Origin: Taibaiella sp.
GTDB lineage: Bacteria > Bacteroidota > Bacteroidia > Chitinophagales > Chitinophagaceae
Direction: 5' to 3'
DNA length: 64,000 nucleotides
Assembly (NCBI GenBank): GCA_019638495.1
Contig: JAHBTQ010000003.1
Span: 372,001-436,000, forward strand
Under the pieces are notes generated by a model. The model saw only the letters and a list, made by a program, of their open reading frames with translations. It ran no database searches and was not told where the DNA came from. Within the stretch, counting starts at the first letter, position 1; every line of letters begins with the position of its first letter. Below, piece after piece: positions 15,069-23,509 of this stretch. A program made the position numbers and the translations under genes.

Positions 15069-16382
15069 ATGCCGCTATCGTTCAAGTCGTTTCTTGAAAA
15101 AAATAAGGCCCTTTCTTATCGTTCGTTTCGGTATTACCTGTGGTTAAGGCTGGCTATCATCGGCTCGCTGAATATGCAGGCGGCTATTGTGAGCTACTAT
15201 GTTTACAAGCTAACGCACGATAAGCTGGCCCTGGGCATGGTGGGGCTGTGGGAGGTGATACCGGCTATTGGGTTCTCGCTCTTCTCGGGCCACTTTGTGG
15301 ACCTTCGGGAGAAGCGAAAGCTGCTGGTGAAGGTAGTGCTGTGGTATATTTTGCTTTCCCTGTTTTTTACCGCGCTCTCGTTGCCCATCCTTGTGGGTCA
15401 TGTTTCTGTAACAGGTACTGTGTGGCTTATATATGCGGGCATCTTTGCCGGTGGCGCGTTGCGGGCTTTTCTCAGCCCATCTACTTTTGCGCTGATGGGT
15501 ATGCTGGTGCCGCGGGAAGAATATCCCAATGCTACCACCTGGAGCAGCGGCTCCTGGCAAACGGGTGCGGTGCTGGGTCCGCTCGCGGGTGGCTTTGTGA
15601 TAGCAGTTGCAGGCTTTACAGCCAGTCTTGTGGCTGTTGCCGTAATACAGGTGCTGGGGCTGGTAGCGTTGCTGAAAATACCCCGCCAGCAGGTGCACTA
15701 TAAGGAGAAGGAAGGGGTGTTGAAAAGCCTGGGTGAAGGGTTGCGGTTTGTGTTTAATACCAAGATCGTAATGGCGGCCTTGTCGCTGGATATGTTTGCG
15801 GTATTGTTTGGCGGGGCGGTGGCGTTGCTGCCTGTGTATGCAGATGATATCCTGAAAGTGGGCGAACTTGGCTATGGCTGGCTTCGCGCCGCGCCGGGTA
15901 TAGGGTCTGTTGTTGCCTTAGGGATATTATCTGTAAAGCCACTTCGCCACAAGCCGGGACAGAAGTTGGCATTGGGTATTGCAGGTTTTGGTGTCACCAC
16001 GATTGTGTTCGGGCTGTGTGGCTACTTTGGTACTGATGCGCTGTTCTCTGTGGGTGCGCTGCCGATATCCATGGGTTTTCTTGTAGCGTTTTCTATGTTG
16101 TTTGCTGGCGGTATGTTTGATACTGTGAGTGTGGTGATACGTGGCACCATCCTTCAGATACACACACCGGATGCTATGCGGGGCAGGGTAGCGGCGGTGA
16201 ATACGATGTTCGTAAGCTCTTCTAACGAGTTGGGGGCGCTAGAAAGTGGCGTAACGGCGAGAATTATGGGCACAGTACCTGCCGTGGTATTTGGCGGTTG
16301 CATGACCTTGCTGATCGTGCTGGCCACCTGGTTTACCACACCATCACTAAGGAAGTTGTCGCTACATGGAGAGGAAACTTAG
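15069..16382 (+). CDS. MFS transporter (MFS_3/EntS-like)
   Basis: 437 residues with about 12 hydrophobic segments. The A-like loop after TM2 reads GHFVDLREKRKLLV. FLSPSTFALMGMLVPREEYPNA and TWSSGSWQTGAVLGPLAGGF are typical of the MFS_3 subgroup (EntS, macrolide-exporter-like), as is MRGRVAAVNTMFVSSSNELGALESG near the C-terminus. Likely a proton-driven exporter of a small molecule; the substrate is unknown. The gene has its own promoter, and its stop codon overlaps that of the convergent waaA gene by 4 nt. Confidence 0.9.
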   Translation: MPLSFKSFLEKNKALSYRSFRYYLWLRLAIIGSLNMQAAIVSYYVYKLTHDKLALGMVGLWEVIPAIGFSLFSGHFVDLREKRKLLVKVVLWYILLSLFFTALSLPILVGHVSVTGTVWLIYAGIFAGGALRAFLSPSTFALMGMLVPREEYPNATTWSSGSWQTGAVLGPLAGGFVIAVAGFTASLVAVAVIQVLGLVALLKIPRQQVHYKEKEGVLKSLGEGLRFVFNTKIVMAALSLDMFAVLFGGAVALLPVYADDILKVGELGYGWLRAAPGIGSVVALGILSVKPLRHKPGQKLALGIAGFGVTTIVFGLCGYFGTDALFSVGALPISMGFLVAFSMLFAGGMFDTVSVVIRGTILQIHTPDAMRGRVAAVNTMFVSSSNELGALESGVTARIMGTVPAVVFGGCMTLLIVLATWFTTPSLRKLSLHGEET

Positions 16383-17632
16383 AGCAGTGCATCTCGCTGC
16401 ACCTGTCCGAGTATTCTTTCTGCTGCGCCGGTTTCCCTGCTCATAAACTCCTCCAGCTTTTGGTGGATGTCTTTTCTGCGCGTTTCGTCGGCAATCAGCT
16501 GTGTTATGAGATGCAGGCCCCCCTCAGCGTCGGCCACCGGGAATGCGGCCCCCAATTCTACCAGCTTCACTGCCTCTACAAATTTCTTGTACACGGGGCC
16601 CATTATGATGGGTGTGCCGAAAACGGCAGGCTCCAGTGTGTTGTGTATACCACCCTTGCGGAAGCCACCGCCCACCCAGGCAATGTTGCCATAAGCATAC
16701 AGCGATGACAGCATGCCCATATTGTCTATGATGAGGACCCTGCGGCTGGCTTGCGCACGCTCCATGTGTAATACGGAGAATGTTACAGCGTTGTCGCCAA
16801 ACAGGTCTTTTAGTTGGTTGATGTGACTGACATCAATTTCGTGGGGGGCAATAATGAGTTTCCAATCAGGTGGCAGGTCGTTGAGGCATCTGCGGAGTAT
16901 GGTTTCGTCCTCGGGCCAGGAGCTGCCGGCAATAAGGATCTTGCAATCGCCCCTGAAGGCTACAGCTTCCGGAATTTCGCGAATGCCTGCCCGGATAGCT
17001 GCAACACGGTCATAGCGGGTGTCGCCGGTGACGCTCACGTTTTGAGAAATGCCTATGCTCCTCAGAAGTTCTGCAGATGCCGCATCCTGCACATGCAGGT
17101 GCGTGAAGCAGTGCAGCATGGTGCGGAATAGGCTGCCATGTCGCTGGAAAAAAGGCTGGTTGGCACGGAATGCCGCCGAGACCAATAGCGTTGGGATATT
17201 GTTTCCCTTTAGTTCGCTGAGGTAATGGTACCAGAACTCGTATTTTACAAACAGGGCCAGAGCCGGCTGCACCAGACCAATAAAGTCGCGCGCGTTGGCA
17301 GCGCTGTCCATGGGCAGGTAGAAAACGTAGTCGGCTCCGTCGTAGTTCTTTCGTGGCTCATAGCCCGATGGTGAGAAAAACGTAAGTACTATTTTATAGT
17401 CAGGGTATCGCTTCCTGATAAGCTCTATTAGCGGCCTGCCTTGTTCAAATTCGCCGAGTGAGGAACAGTGAATCCAGATTCGGCACTCGCCCGGCTGTAA
17501 ACGCCCTGCCATGTGCTGGCGCCAGTCACGCCGACCCACTATCCACGACTTCGCTTTTTCGTTCGACAGCGAGCTAACTCCTATGCCGAAGCGATAAAGA
17601 CGTATCGAAAGATTGTAGAGCAGCAGGGACAT
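16379..17632 (-). CDS. waaA: 3-deoxy-D-manno-octulosonic acid (Kdo) transferase
   Basis: 417 residues. A short N-terminal hydrophobic segment anchors it at the inner membrane. IWIHCSSLGEFEQGRPLIE (about 55-73) contains the conserved SxGE motif with the catalytic base Glu. VLTFFSPSGYE, YLPMD, KYEFWYHYL and VTGDTRYDR are the standard Kdo-transferase blocks, and WVGGGFRKGGIHNTLEPAVFGTPIIMGP is the GT-B CMP-Kdo site. It adds Kdo to lipid A precursor in LPS assembly. It is followed in the same direction by no close gene. Confidence 0.95.
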   Translation of the reverse strand: MSLLLYNLSIRLYRFGIGVSSLSNEKAKSWIVGRRDWRQHMAGRLQPGECRIWIHCSSLGEFEQGRPLIELIRKRYPDYKIVLTFFSPSGYEPRKNYDGADYVFYLPMDSAANARDFIGLVQPALALFVKYEFWYHYLSELKGNNIPTLLVSAAFRANQPFFQRHGSLFRTMLHCFTHLHVQDAASAELLRSIGISQNVSVTGDTRYDRVAAIRAGIREIPEAVAFRGDCKILIAGSSWPEDETILRRCLNDLPPDWKLIIAPHEIDVSHINQLKDLFGDNAVTFSVLHMERAQASRRVLIIDNMGMLSSLYAYGNIAWVGGGFRKGGIHNTLEPAVFGTPIIMGPVYKKFVEAVKLVELGAAFPVADAEGGLHLITQLIADETRRKDIHQKLEEFMSRETGAAERILGQVQRDALL

Positions 17633-17678
17633 AATGGCAACTTACAAAAGTACCTGATAAAAATGTCTGTTTAAGGCT

Positions 17679-18095
17679 TTAACCCTGTATTGATTGGAGG
17701 TATTCTTGCAACATTATTACGGCAGCCACGGCATCTATCAGTTCTTTTTGCTCCCGGTCTTTCTTTTTCAGGCCCATTTGGGATATTTCAGAGCTTGCCA
17801 TTTTAGAGGTCATCCGTTCATCGGTTTTTATCACCGGCATATCCGGGAAAACGTTGCCGAATTTCTTTATGAATTTCTCCACTATTGGGGTGGCGTCTGT
17901 TGGCGAGTCATCGAAGTTGAGAGGGTAGCCTACAATTACAAGTTCTACCGGCTCGGCAGCCATATACTTTTTCAGATACCCGATAAGCTCGCCGGTTTCC
18001 ACTGTGTCAAGGGCGGACGCAATTATTTGCAACGGGTCGGTAACGGCAATGCCGGTACGCTTCTTTCCTATGTCCAGTGCTATAATGCGCGCCAT
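17679..18095 (-). CDS. ruvX: Holliday junction resolvase RuvX (YqgF)
   Basis: 138 residues. RNase H-like fold: ALDIGKKRTGIAVTDPL with first catalytic Asp at about residue 7, VELVIVGYPLNFDD with the middle motif, and TDERMTSKMA plus LIDAVAAVIMLQEYL carrying the last acidic residue. The length matches the family (about 140). YqgF/RuvX acts in 16S rRNA 5' processing and has been proposed as a resolvase. It lies 46 bp upstream of waaA in the same orientation, so the two may be co-transcribed. Confidence 0.94.
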   Translation of the reverse strand: MARIIALDIGKKRTGIAVTDPLQIIASALDTVETGELIGYLKKYMAAEPVELVIVGYPLNFDDSPTDATPIVEKFIKKFGNVFPDMPVIKTDERMTSKMASSEISQMGLKKKDREQKELIDAVAAVIMLQEYLQSIQG

Positions 18096-18184
18096 TTATC
18101 GTATTTGAGACACAAATGTAACCCCATGTATAAAAGAATAGGGTATCTCTTTTGAAAATTTCAGAATGGGATTTACTTTACAGT

Positions 18185-19243
18185 ATGTTCCTGCACCTAA
18201 ATAGCGAAGAAGATAACCGCGATGCCAGCCAGGCCAAGATGACGCTGATAGATGAGCAGTCGTCGCCACTGCACCGCATTATGTGGATATACAATATTGA
18301 AGATCCTCACAGGCGGACCTTCGAGAACAATATCTCAGCTTTTCACATCGGTGATGGCTATTTCCTTAGCGTTGCCCACAATCTCCGTATACAGCCCGGT
18401 TTTTTCCGGTCGATAGACCTTGATACTTACCAGTCTGAAATACTACCAAAGTTGGACGGAGCTCAAAACCGGATGATGGAGCAGTATTACCATACGGACG
18501 AGTATGCCGGTAAGAAGTTCCTGGCGACCAATGACCCCAACGCGCTTCATAGTATCTCGGCCATATTGAAGCAGAAGCGGTTCGATACCCGGTGGGTAAC
18601 CATGGCAGAAAAGGGGATATGCAGTCCACACCTCATCTTCCAGTTTCGTGAGGATAAGTTTTATGGCGATGAACAAGTGTCAAAGCTATTTCCCGATGCT
18701 TTAAGGTTGTATGACGCAGATGCGCACAAGCATACTTTCCTGGTGCCGGTAGACCTCGTGGAAGCTTACTATGCTGAGGATATTGCCCTTTACAAAATTG
18801 ACGCGCCGAAGGAAGTAATTGATAAGATTCCTTTTCTCCCAATTGACTACAGATTCCTTGAAGAGGACGGCTCTAAACTATATTGCCTGCAAAGTTCACC
18901 CAGTGGCCCTACAGGGCGCATGATAAACCAGGCTCGGATTGAGGGGCTGCTGGACCATTTCGGTATCTTTCAGGATGACGTTCAGGGCAACTACCTTTTT
19001 GAAGGTTATCGATACCTGATACAAGGTTATTTCAGGTTTGGCTCTTCGGGGGCGCCTTACGTGATTTATGATACAGTGAAGGGGCGCTACGTAGTCAATG
19101 CTATTCAGAGCGAAGCGAGCGGGATTCAATTGTCCATCAAGAATGACCGCGAGGGTAACTTTCAGTATGTGAATGCAATTGCGTCGCCGCTATCCATAAT
19201 TCGCGAGCGGCTTGAAAGGCACATTGGACAATCGGCCGGCTAG
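18185..19243 (+). CDS. Trypsin-fold serine peptidase-like protein
   Basis: 352 residues from the ATG at 18185; a TTG at 18152 would add 11 residues. The triad of a chymotrypsin-fold protease is visible: His65 in GYFLSVAHN, Asp199 in YYAEDIALYKI and Ser288 in FRFGSSGAPYVIY (GxSGxP). No signal peptide, so probably cytosolic. A roughly 120-residue insertion separates His from Asp. The family is not otherwise recognised; enzymatic activity is inferred from the motif set and spacing. It is convergent with the next gene with a 4-nt stop overlap. Confidence 0.65.
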   Translation: MFLHLNSEEDNRDASQAKMTLIDEQSSPLHRIMWIYNIEDPHRRTFENNISAFHIGDGYFLSVAHNLRIQPGFFRSIDLDTYQSEILPKLDGAQNRMMEQYYHTDEYAGKKFLATNDPNALHSISAILKQKRFDTRWVTMAEKGICSPHLIFQFREDKFYGDEQVSKLFPDALRLYDADAHKHTFLVPVDLVEAYYAEDIALYKIDAPKEVIDKIPFLPIDYRFLEEDGSKLYCLQSSPSGPTGRMINQARIEGLLDHFGIFQDDVQGNYLFEGYRYLIQGYFRFGSSGAPYVIYDTVKGRYVVNAIQSEASGIQLSIKNDREGNFQYVNAIASPLSIIRERLERHIGQSAG

Positions 19244-19992
19244 CGATATACCACGATGCGCATGGCCCTGCACGCATTTGAGCTTGTCAGCGTTTTTACT
19301 ATTCCCACACTTTTGGCTTTCATAGAAATGTGGCCATCAAACGTATGGATGATGGATTGGCCCTGCTCAGAGGTATTTGCCACTTTCAGTTTTGTAGCAC
19401 CTGGTTCATTGTTGCTGTCATATAGCCACACATCAGGCGGAATGGCACCTTGCTTTAAGGAAATAGAAATCACGGCCACGTGGTAAGTGTGTACATCTGC
19501 ATCAAAGCTGAAGAAATAGTCGCCGCAGTCGGAGTTGACATTCTTCACTATTTTATAACCTGCTTTTTTTAGCTCGGCTACGGCTTTGTCGCACTCGTCG
19601 GAGAATGAGGTCAGCGGGTCCGGTGGAGGCACGATTTGTATGGTAGCGCGCGTTAACTGGTAGTCTTTTGCATTTGTTCCGTCGGGATTGTCGGATATCT
19701 TCAACGTTACATTTGTACCTGCATTACCACGAATCTTTCCAACAGATTCTTCCAGGGGTCTGTCCTGGCAGGATTGTCCGTCCACTGCAATGATGTAGTC
19801 GCCGTTCTTTAGATGTGCCTTTGCAGCAGGGCTGTTGTCTGCTACCGACTGGATAACGAGACGGAGGGATCCGTTTTTTGTGGTGTCGAGTTTCAGGGTA
19901 GCGCCTATGCCGCCTATCGTTTGTGCATTTGCTACAAACGCTACAAATGGCAGTAGCAGCGTCGTCAATATTCTTGCGAAAGGGATATTCAT
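19240..19992 (-). CDS. Secreted PDZ-domain protein
   Basis: 250 residues from the ATG MNIPFARILTTLLLPFVAFVANAQ, a good signal peptide; upstream codons of the frame overlap the lycopene cyclase end and are rejected. Residues 25-125 form a PDZ domain: GIGATLKLDTTKNGSLRLVI, SVADNSPAAKAHLKNGDYIIAVDG and VGKIRGNAGTNVTLKI. The C-terminal half (strand-rich, with FFSFDADVHTYHVAVISISL) is unknown. No protease domain, so a scaffold or binding protein in the periplasm is likely. It starts 35 bp after the carotenoid operon in the same orientation, so read-through is possible. Confidence 0.75.
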   Translation of the reverse strand: MNIPFARILTTLLLPFVAFVANAQTIGGIGATLKLDTTKNGSLRLVIQSVADNSPAAKAHLKNGDYIIAVDGQSCQDRPLEESVGKIRGNAGTNVTLKISDNPDGTNAKDYQLTRATIQIVPPPDPLTSFSDECDKAVAELKKAGYKIVKNVNSDCGDYFFSFDADVHTYHVAVISISLKQGAIPPDVWLYDSNNEPGATKLKVANTSEQGQSIIHTFDGHISMKAKSVGIVKTLTSSNACRAMRIVVYR

Positions 19993-20026
19993 TGCTATAA
20001 AGATAGCGAACACAGGGTTTGCGCCG

Positions 20027-20725
20027 CTATCTGGCGGCAATTGCCTTTTGTCTACGGGCCGATAAGATTTCAAATACAATGATGTTGAGGAATATGAGTG
20101 TCATGCCGTAGAAGAAGTCTTCTATAGGTATGGTCAAGGCCCTGATGCCCATATTTTCAGCATTGTTATACCACACCACCGGGCGTGGAAGACCGGTGCC
20201 TGTGAGTATGCCATTTACTACAAAGAACGGAATCAATAGTACGATGTATGACAACACCATCACGGCAATATTATCCCGCCGAGCTGCCGCTACCAGAAAC
20301 GTGAGGCCGCAAAAAAATAATGCCCAGGAGGTGTATAGCTGGTTAATGTGGAATAGCGCAAAGATGATCTTGGCGCCGCCTGCCACTATTGCCAGCGGTC
20401 GGTCGCGTGGTACTCTTATTTTTTTGAATATGGTCTGTTTCAACGTGAAATACGTAAACAGGCAGCTAAACGGAATGCACACAAAAAACAGTACTTCTTC
20501 AATAGGCAGATTGTCCAGGTAAAAGCCGGTAAGGTATTCCTTATTAAAGCCCCATACGCCGAGCCTGGTAAAGTATATATCCCAGAGGATAAATGCAGCA
20601 GCGACTATTGCTATAGCGGAGAATGCCGGCCCAAACATTCTGTGGAAACGAATGCGCGGATGAAAGGAGAACAGGAAGGGGATAGATGCAGCTCCCAGAT
20701 CTACCGCCAGGTATAGGGTGCTCAT
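20027..20725 (-). CDS. Lycopene cyclase (CrtYcd-type fused)
   Basis: 232 residues with about seven membrane segments. The cyclase motif appears twice: LPIEEVLFF (about 75) and IPIEDFFYG (about 203). This is the fused form of the two CrtYc/CrtYd half-proteins of the heterodimeric/fungal type of lycopene beta-cyclase. It would convert lycopene to beta-carotene. Its ATG overlaps the crtZ stop by 4 nt (ATGA), so it belongs to the same operon and is its last pigment gene. Confidence 0.88.
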   Translation of the reverse strand: MSTLYLAVDLGAASIPFLFSFHPRIRFHRMFGPAFSAIAIVAAAFILWDIYFTRLGVWGFNKEYLTGFYLDNLPIEEVLFFVCIPFSCLFTYFTLKQTIFKKIRVPRDRPLAIVAGGAKIIFALFHINQLYTSWALFFCGLTFLVAAARRDNIAVMVLSYIVLLIPFFVVNGILTGTGLPRPVVWYNNAENMGIRALTIPIEDFFYGMTLIFLNIIVFEILSARRQKAIAAR

Positions 20726-21195
20726 TTTTGTTTTGCTTTAGCCGCCTCCATAAAGTACTTCCATGGCACCCACAGCATTCCGAAACACTCTCCGTCTTCT
20801 TTACCCAGGTGTTTGTGGTGCACTTTGTGTGCTTTCCTTATTGCGCGCAGGTATGTGGAATCTGACCGCTTGAAATAGCTGAGGCGTTGGTGAATAAACA
20901 CATCGTGTACCAGGAAGTAGGCAAACCCATAAATTGTTATGCCCAGACCTATCCAGAAAAGGTAATTGTAGTCATTGCGCATGCCTAAGAACAGGCCTGT
21001 GATGCCGGGAATGGAAAAAATGAGGAAAAAGGAGTCGTTTTTTTCCAGCACTGATTGCGGGTCTTTACTGTGGTGGTCGGCATGAAGCATCCAGAGCAGG
21101 CCGTGCATTACATATTTATGCGTGAGCCACGCTACACCCTCCATGGCCAGAAATGTAGCAATGACTATCAGGAAATTAATTGCTATCGTTGCCAT
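20722..21195 (-). CDS. crtZ: Beta-carotene hydroxylase / fatty acid hydroxylase superfamily
   Basis: 157 residues from the internal ATG (MATIAINFLIVIATFLAMEG); the 14 codons before it overlap the preceding gene. The His clusters of the non-haem di-iron hydroxylases are present: HKYVMHG, HADHHSK, HDVFIHQR and HKVHHKHLG. Four membrane segments. It hydroxylates the beta-ionone rings to give zeaxanthin. It overlaps the SRPBCC gene by 20 nt and the lycopene cyclase gene by 4 nt. Confidence 0.92.
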   Translation of the reverse strand: MATIAINFLIVIATFLAMEGVAWLTHKYVMHGLLWMLHADHHSKDPQSVLEKNDSFFLIFSIPGITGLFLGMRNDYNYLFWIGLGITIYGFAYFLVHDVFIHQRLSYFKRSDSTYLRAIRKAHKVHHKHLGKEDGECFGMLWVPWKYFMEAAKAKQK

Positions 21196-21652
21196 TTGTC
21201 TTAAAGATTTTGCGAACAGCCGTTTCTCTGTAATCAAAAATTTCTTCCAGTTGTTTCTTCACGAAAAGGCTATGTGCCAGCTCACCCAGTGGTCCCATCG
21301 GCAATTCATATGTCACATCGTCACTCATGTGCACGCCGTTTGGTTTCACCTCGAAGGTATGTACATGTTTCCATAGCTTATACGGCCCTTTCAACTGTGT
21401 GTCGGTGAAACTCACCCCTTCATGCACAGCTTGTATAAGTGTAACCCACTTCATGGGTACGTTTAGCACCGGCGACACCTTGTAGGCGATCTGCATACCT
21501 TCAAATATCCTGTTTTTATCCGGGCAGTCGGTAATTTGAAAGTTCATATACGCCGGCGTTATTTTCTGCAGGTTGTAAGGCGAAGAAAAGAATTTCCACA
21601 CCTCATCTATCGAGGCGTCAATTGTCAGTTCTTTATGAAGGCGATATTCCAT
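21176..21652 (-). CDS. SRPBCC (START-like) family protein
   Basis: 158 residues, with no signal peptide. The N-terminus LHKELTIDASIDEVWKFFSSPYNLQKITP is the typical first strand and helix of a polyketide-cyclase/START-like pocket protein. GPYKLWKHVHTFEVKPNGVHMSDDVTYELPMGPLG and a long C-terminal helix complete the fold. This family is regularly found in carotenoid clusters of Bacteroidota, where it may carry or present a lipophilic intermediate. The function is inferred from context only. Confidence 0.8.
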   Translation of the reverse strand: MEYRLHKELTIDASIDEVWKFFSSPYNLQKITPAYMNFQITDCPDKNRIFEGMQIAYKVSPVLNVPMKWVTLIQAVHEGVSFTDTQLKGPYKLWKHVHTFEVKPNGVHMSDDVTYELPMGPLGELAHSLFVKKQLEEIFDYRETAVRKIFKTNGNDSN

Positions 21653-21656
21653 TCTA

Positions 21657-22187
21657 TTAGTCCAGGGTTTTTGATTTTACTTCGTTGTGCGAGAATACTT
21701 TTTCTGCAAGAAGTCGAAACCATACCGTATAGATCTCGGGGTGCTGTTCCATCTCCTTCAGTATGTCCGATGGCGCTGCATATTTCCATGATGCAGCCTC
21801 GTCGGGGTCCGGTTCCGGCATTTCATCCGTAAATCCGATGAAAATGTGGTCGAGCTCATTCTCTGTAAGCCCATTATCGAAAGCTGCTTTGTAGGTGAAT
21901 TGAAAGATGTGCTGCAGGGTACAGTTTATACCCATTTCTTCAACTAACCTCCTTTCTGCCGCATCTTTTGCATTTTCACCGGGAGCGGGGTGGCTGCAGC
22001 ATGTGTTCGTCCACAGTCCGGGTGAGTGATATTTGTCTTTTGCTCTCTGCTGCAGCAGCAGTTCGCCATTCGAGTTGAAAATGAAAACAGAAATTGCCCT
22101 GTGCAGCATACCCTTCAGATGCGCCTCCAGCTTCTCCATTGTGCCTACCTGCACATCCTGCTCATCTACTAAGATCACATTTGTCAT
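21657..22187 (-). CDS. idi: Isopentenyl-diphosphate delta-isomerase (type I)
   Basis: 176 residues. Nudix-fold enzyme: LHRAISVFIFNSNGELLLQQR, then LWTNTCCSHPAPGE with the catalytic Cys (TNTCCSHP), AAERRLVEEMGI (modified Nudix box) and the active-site Glu pair in TENELDHIFIG. It interconverts IPP and DMAPP, feeding precursors to geranylgeranyl diphosphate. It overlaps the small secreted protein gene by 4 nt and lies 4 bp before the SRPBCC gene. Confidence 0.95.
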   Translation of the reverse strand: MTNVILVDEQDVQVGTMEKLEAHLKGMLHRAISVFIFNSNGELLLQQRAKDKYHSPGLWTNTCCSHPAPGENAKDAAERRLVEEMGINCTLQHIFQFTYKAAFDNGLTENELDHIFIGFTDEMPEPDPDEAASWKYAAPSDILKEMEQHPEIYTVWFRLLAEKVFSHNEVKSKTLD

Positions 22188-22672
22188 TGCTTCGAGTTTT
22201 CTGCTATTAGACCTTGGCCCATCATAAAGCTGGTTATTCGTCGTTTCAGGTCATTGTCTTTCATGCTGCTTAATGCGTTCAAAATTACACGCTTGTCCGC
22301 TTCCATGTTGTTATTGTAGCCCAGGAACGATGGGGCGTTCATCTGCGCTGAAAGACGAAGCAACCTGATTTCTGCGTTGTCTCCATCTCTGTCTATTGCC
22401 CGGTCCAGCAATATTCTGCCTTTTCTGAAGCTGGCCCATTTGCTGTAAGGGTTAACCAGTTCGCGAGCTTGCAGCATATGATACATTCCCTTGTAGGCAA
22501 GCAGCACGTTTGGGGCTTCGTTGCCGGCAGCCACAATAGCTTCAAGCAGCTTGTCGCTTGCCGCTTTCTCCTCAGATACCGAATAGAATGCATCGCGAAC
22601 CTCCTGCAGGCCCGGACATGCAAAGCAGTTCATCTGCGTGAGCATCAACGCTATGATAAGAACGTACCTCAT
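22184..22672 (-). CDS. Small secreted protein of carotenoid operon, unknown function
   Basis: 162 residues. The signal peptide MRYVLIIALMLTQMNCFAC could be a lipoprotein leader, but no standard lipobox is seen. The rest is helical with TPR-like spacing (LLAYKGMYHMLQARELVNP, ILLDRAIDRDGDNAEIRLLRLSAQMN). FLGYNNNMEADKRVIL is a strong conserved-looking block. It overlaps crtB and idi by 4 nt each, so it is tightly built into the pigment operon. The function is not known to me. Confidence 0.7.
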   Translation of the reverse strand: MRYVLIIALMLTQMNCFACPGLQEVRDAFYSVSEEKAASDKLLEAIVAAGNEAPNVLLAYKGMYHMLQARELVNPYSKWASFRKGRILLDRAIDRDGDNAEIRLLRLSAQMNAPSFLGYNNNMEADKRVILNALSSMKDNDLKRRITSFMMGQGLIAENSKQ

Positions 22673-23505
22673 AGCATGTTGAACTGGTGGCGCATGTAGG
22701 AATTTACCGCTAGTAGCAGTTTGTCGCCGTTAGGTATGCGTATGCGCTCTGTCATTACTCGTTTCACGTCTGTGCGCTTTATTTTCTCGAACAGTTTCCT
22801 ATAGTAATAGTAGGCAAGATACACTCCTCTGCGGGCACCCGGTGCCAGCATTTTTATCCCTTTCAGTGCGTCATCAAAATCAGCCTGGATATCAAGCTCG
22901 ATCCTTCTTTTTTCCTCGGCGGTGAAGTTCAGCAGGTCAGCGTCTGGGAAGTAGTTTCTGCCCAGTTGCATTATGTCTTCACGTGCGTCTCTCAGGAAGT
23001 TTACTTTCTGGAAGGCGCTGCCTAGCTTCATGGCATACGGTGTAAGCCTTTCATATGCATCATTGTCGCCGTTTACAAATACCTTCAGGCACATGAGTCC
23101 CACCACCTCGGCCGAGCCAAGTATATACTTATGGTAGTTGGCGTCGTCATAGCTTATTTTCCCAAGGTCCATGCGCATACTGTCAAGGAAGGTGTCAATA
23201 AGCTCCCTGTCAATATTGTAACCGTTCACCACCTCCTGAAATGAGTTCAGGATAGGGTTCAGGCTTATGCCCCGGTCTATAGCGGCATAGGTCTCAGCCG
23301 CAAATTGCTCCAGGAGTGTAGCCTTGTCGTATGAGTGAAAGCTGTCCACTATCTCATCTGCGAAGCGAACAAAACCGTAGATGCCATAAATGGGTTTATG
23401 TAACTTCTTGTCCAGGAAGCGGATCCCTAGCGAAAAACTGGTGCTGTATGCATGTGTGGTGATTTTGCTGCAGCGGGCAGATAACTGGTCGAATTTTTCC
23501 TTCAT
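22669..23505 (-). CDS. crtB: Phytoene synthase
   Basis: 278 residues. The two Asp-rich motifs of squalene/phytoene synthases are visible: FVRFADEIVDSF (DxxxD, about residue 52) and RDAREDIMQLGRNYFP (about 175). YSTSFSLGIRFL near the start and CLKVFVNGDN before the second motif also fit. It condenses two geranylgeranyl diphosphates to phytoene. Only 4 bp separate it from crtI, and it overlaps the next gene by 4 nt. Confidence 0.95.
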   Translation of the reverse strand: MKEKFDQLSARCSKITTHAYSTSFSLGIRFLDKKLHKPIYGIYGFVRFADEIVDSFHSYDKATLLEQFAAETYAAIDRGISLNPILNSFQEVVNGYNIDRELIDTFLDSMRMDLGKISYDDANYHKYILGSAEVVGLMCLKVFVNGDNDAYERLTPYAMKLGSAFQKVNFLRDAREDIMQLGRNYFPDADLLNFTAEEKRRIELDIQADFDDALKGIKMLAPGARRGVYLAYYYYRKLFEKIKRTDVKRVMTERIRIPNGDKLLLAVNSYMRHQFNML

Positions 23506-23509
23506 GGCA

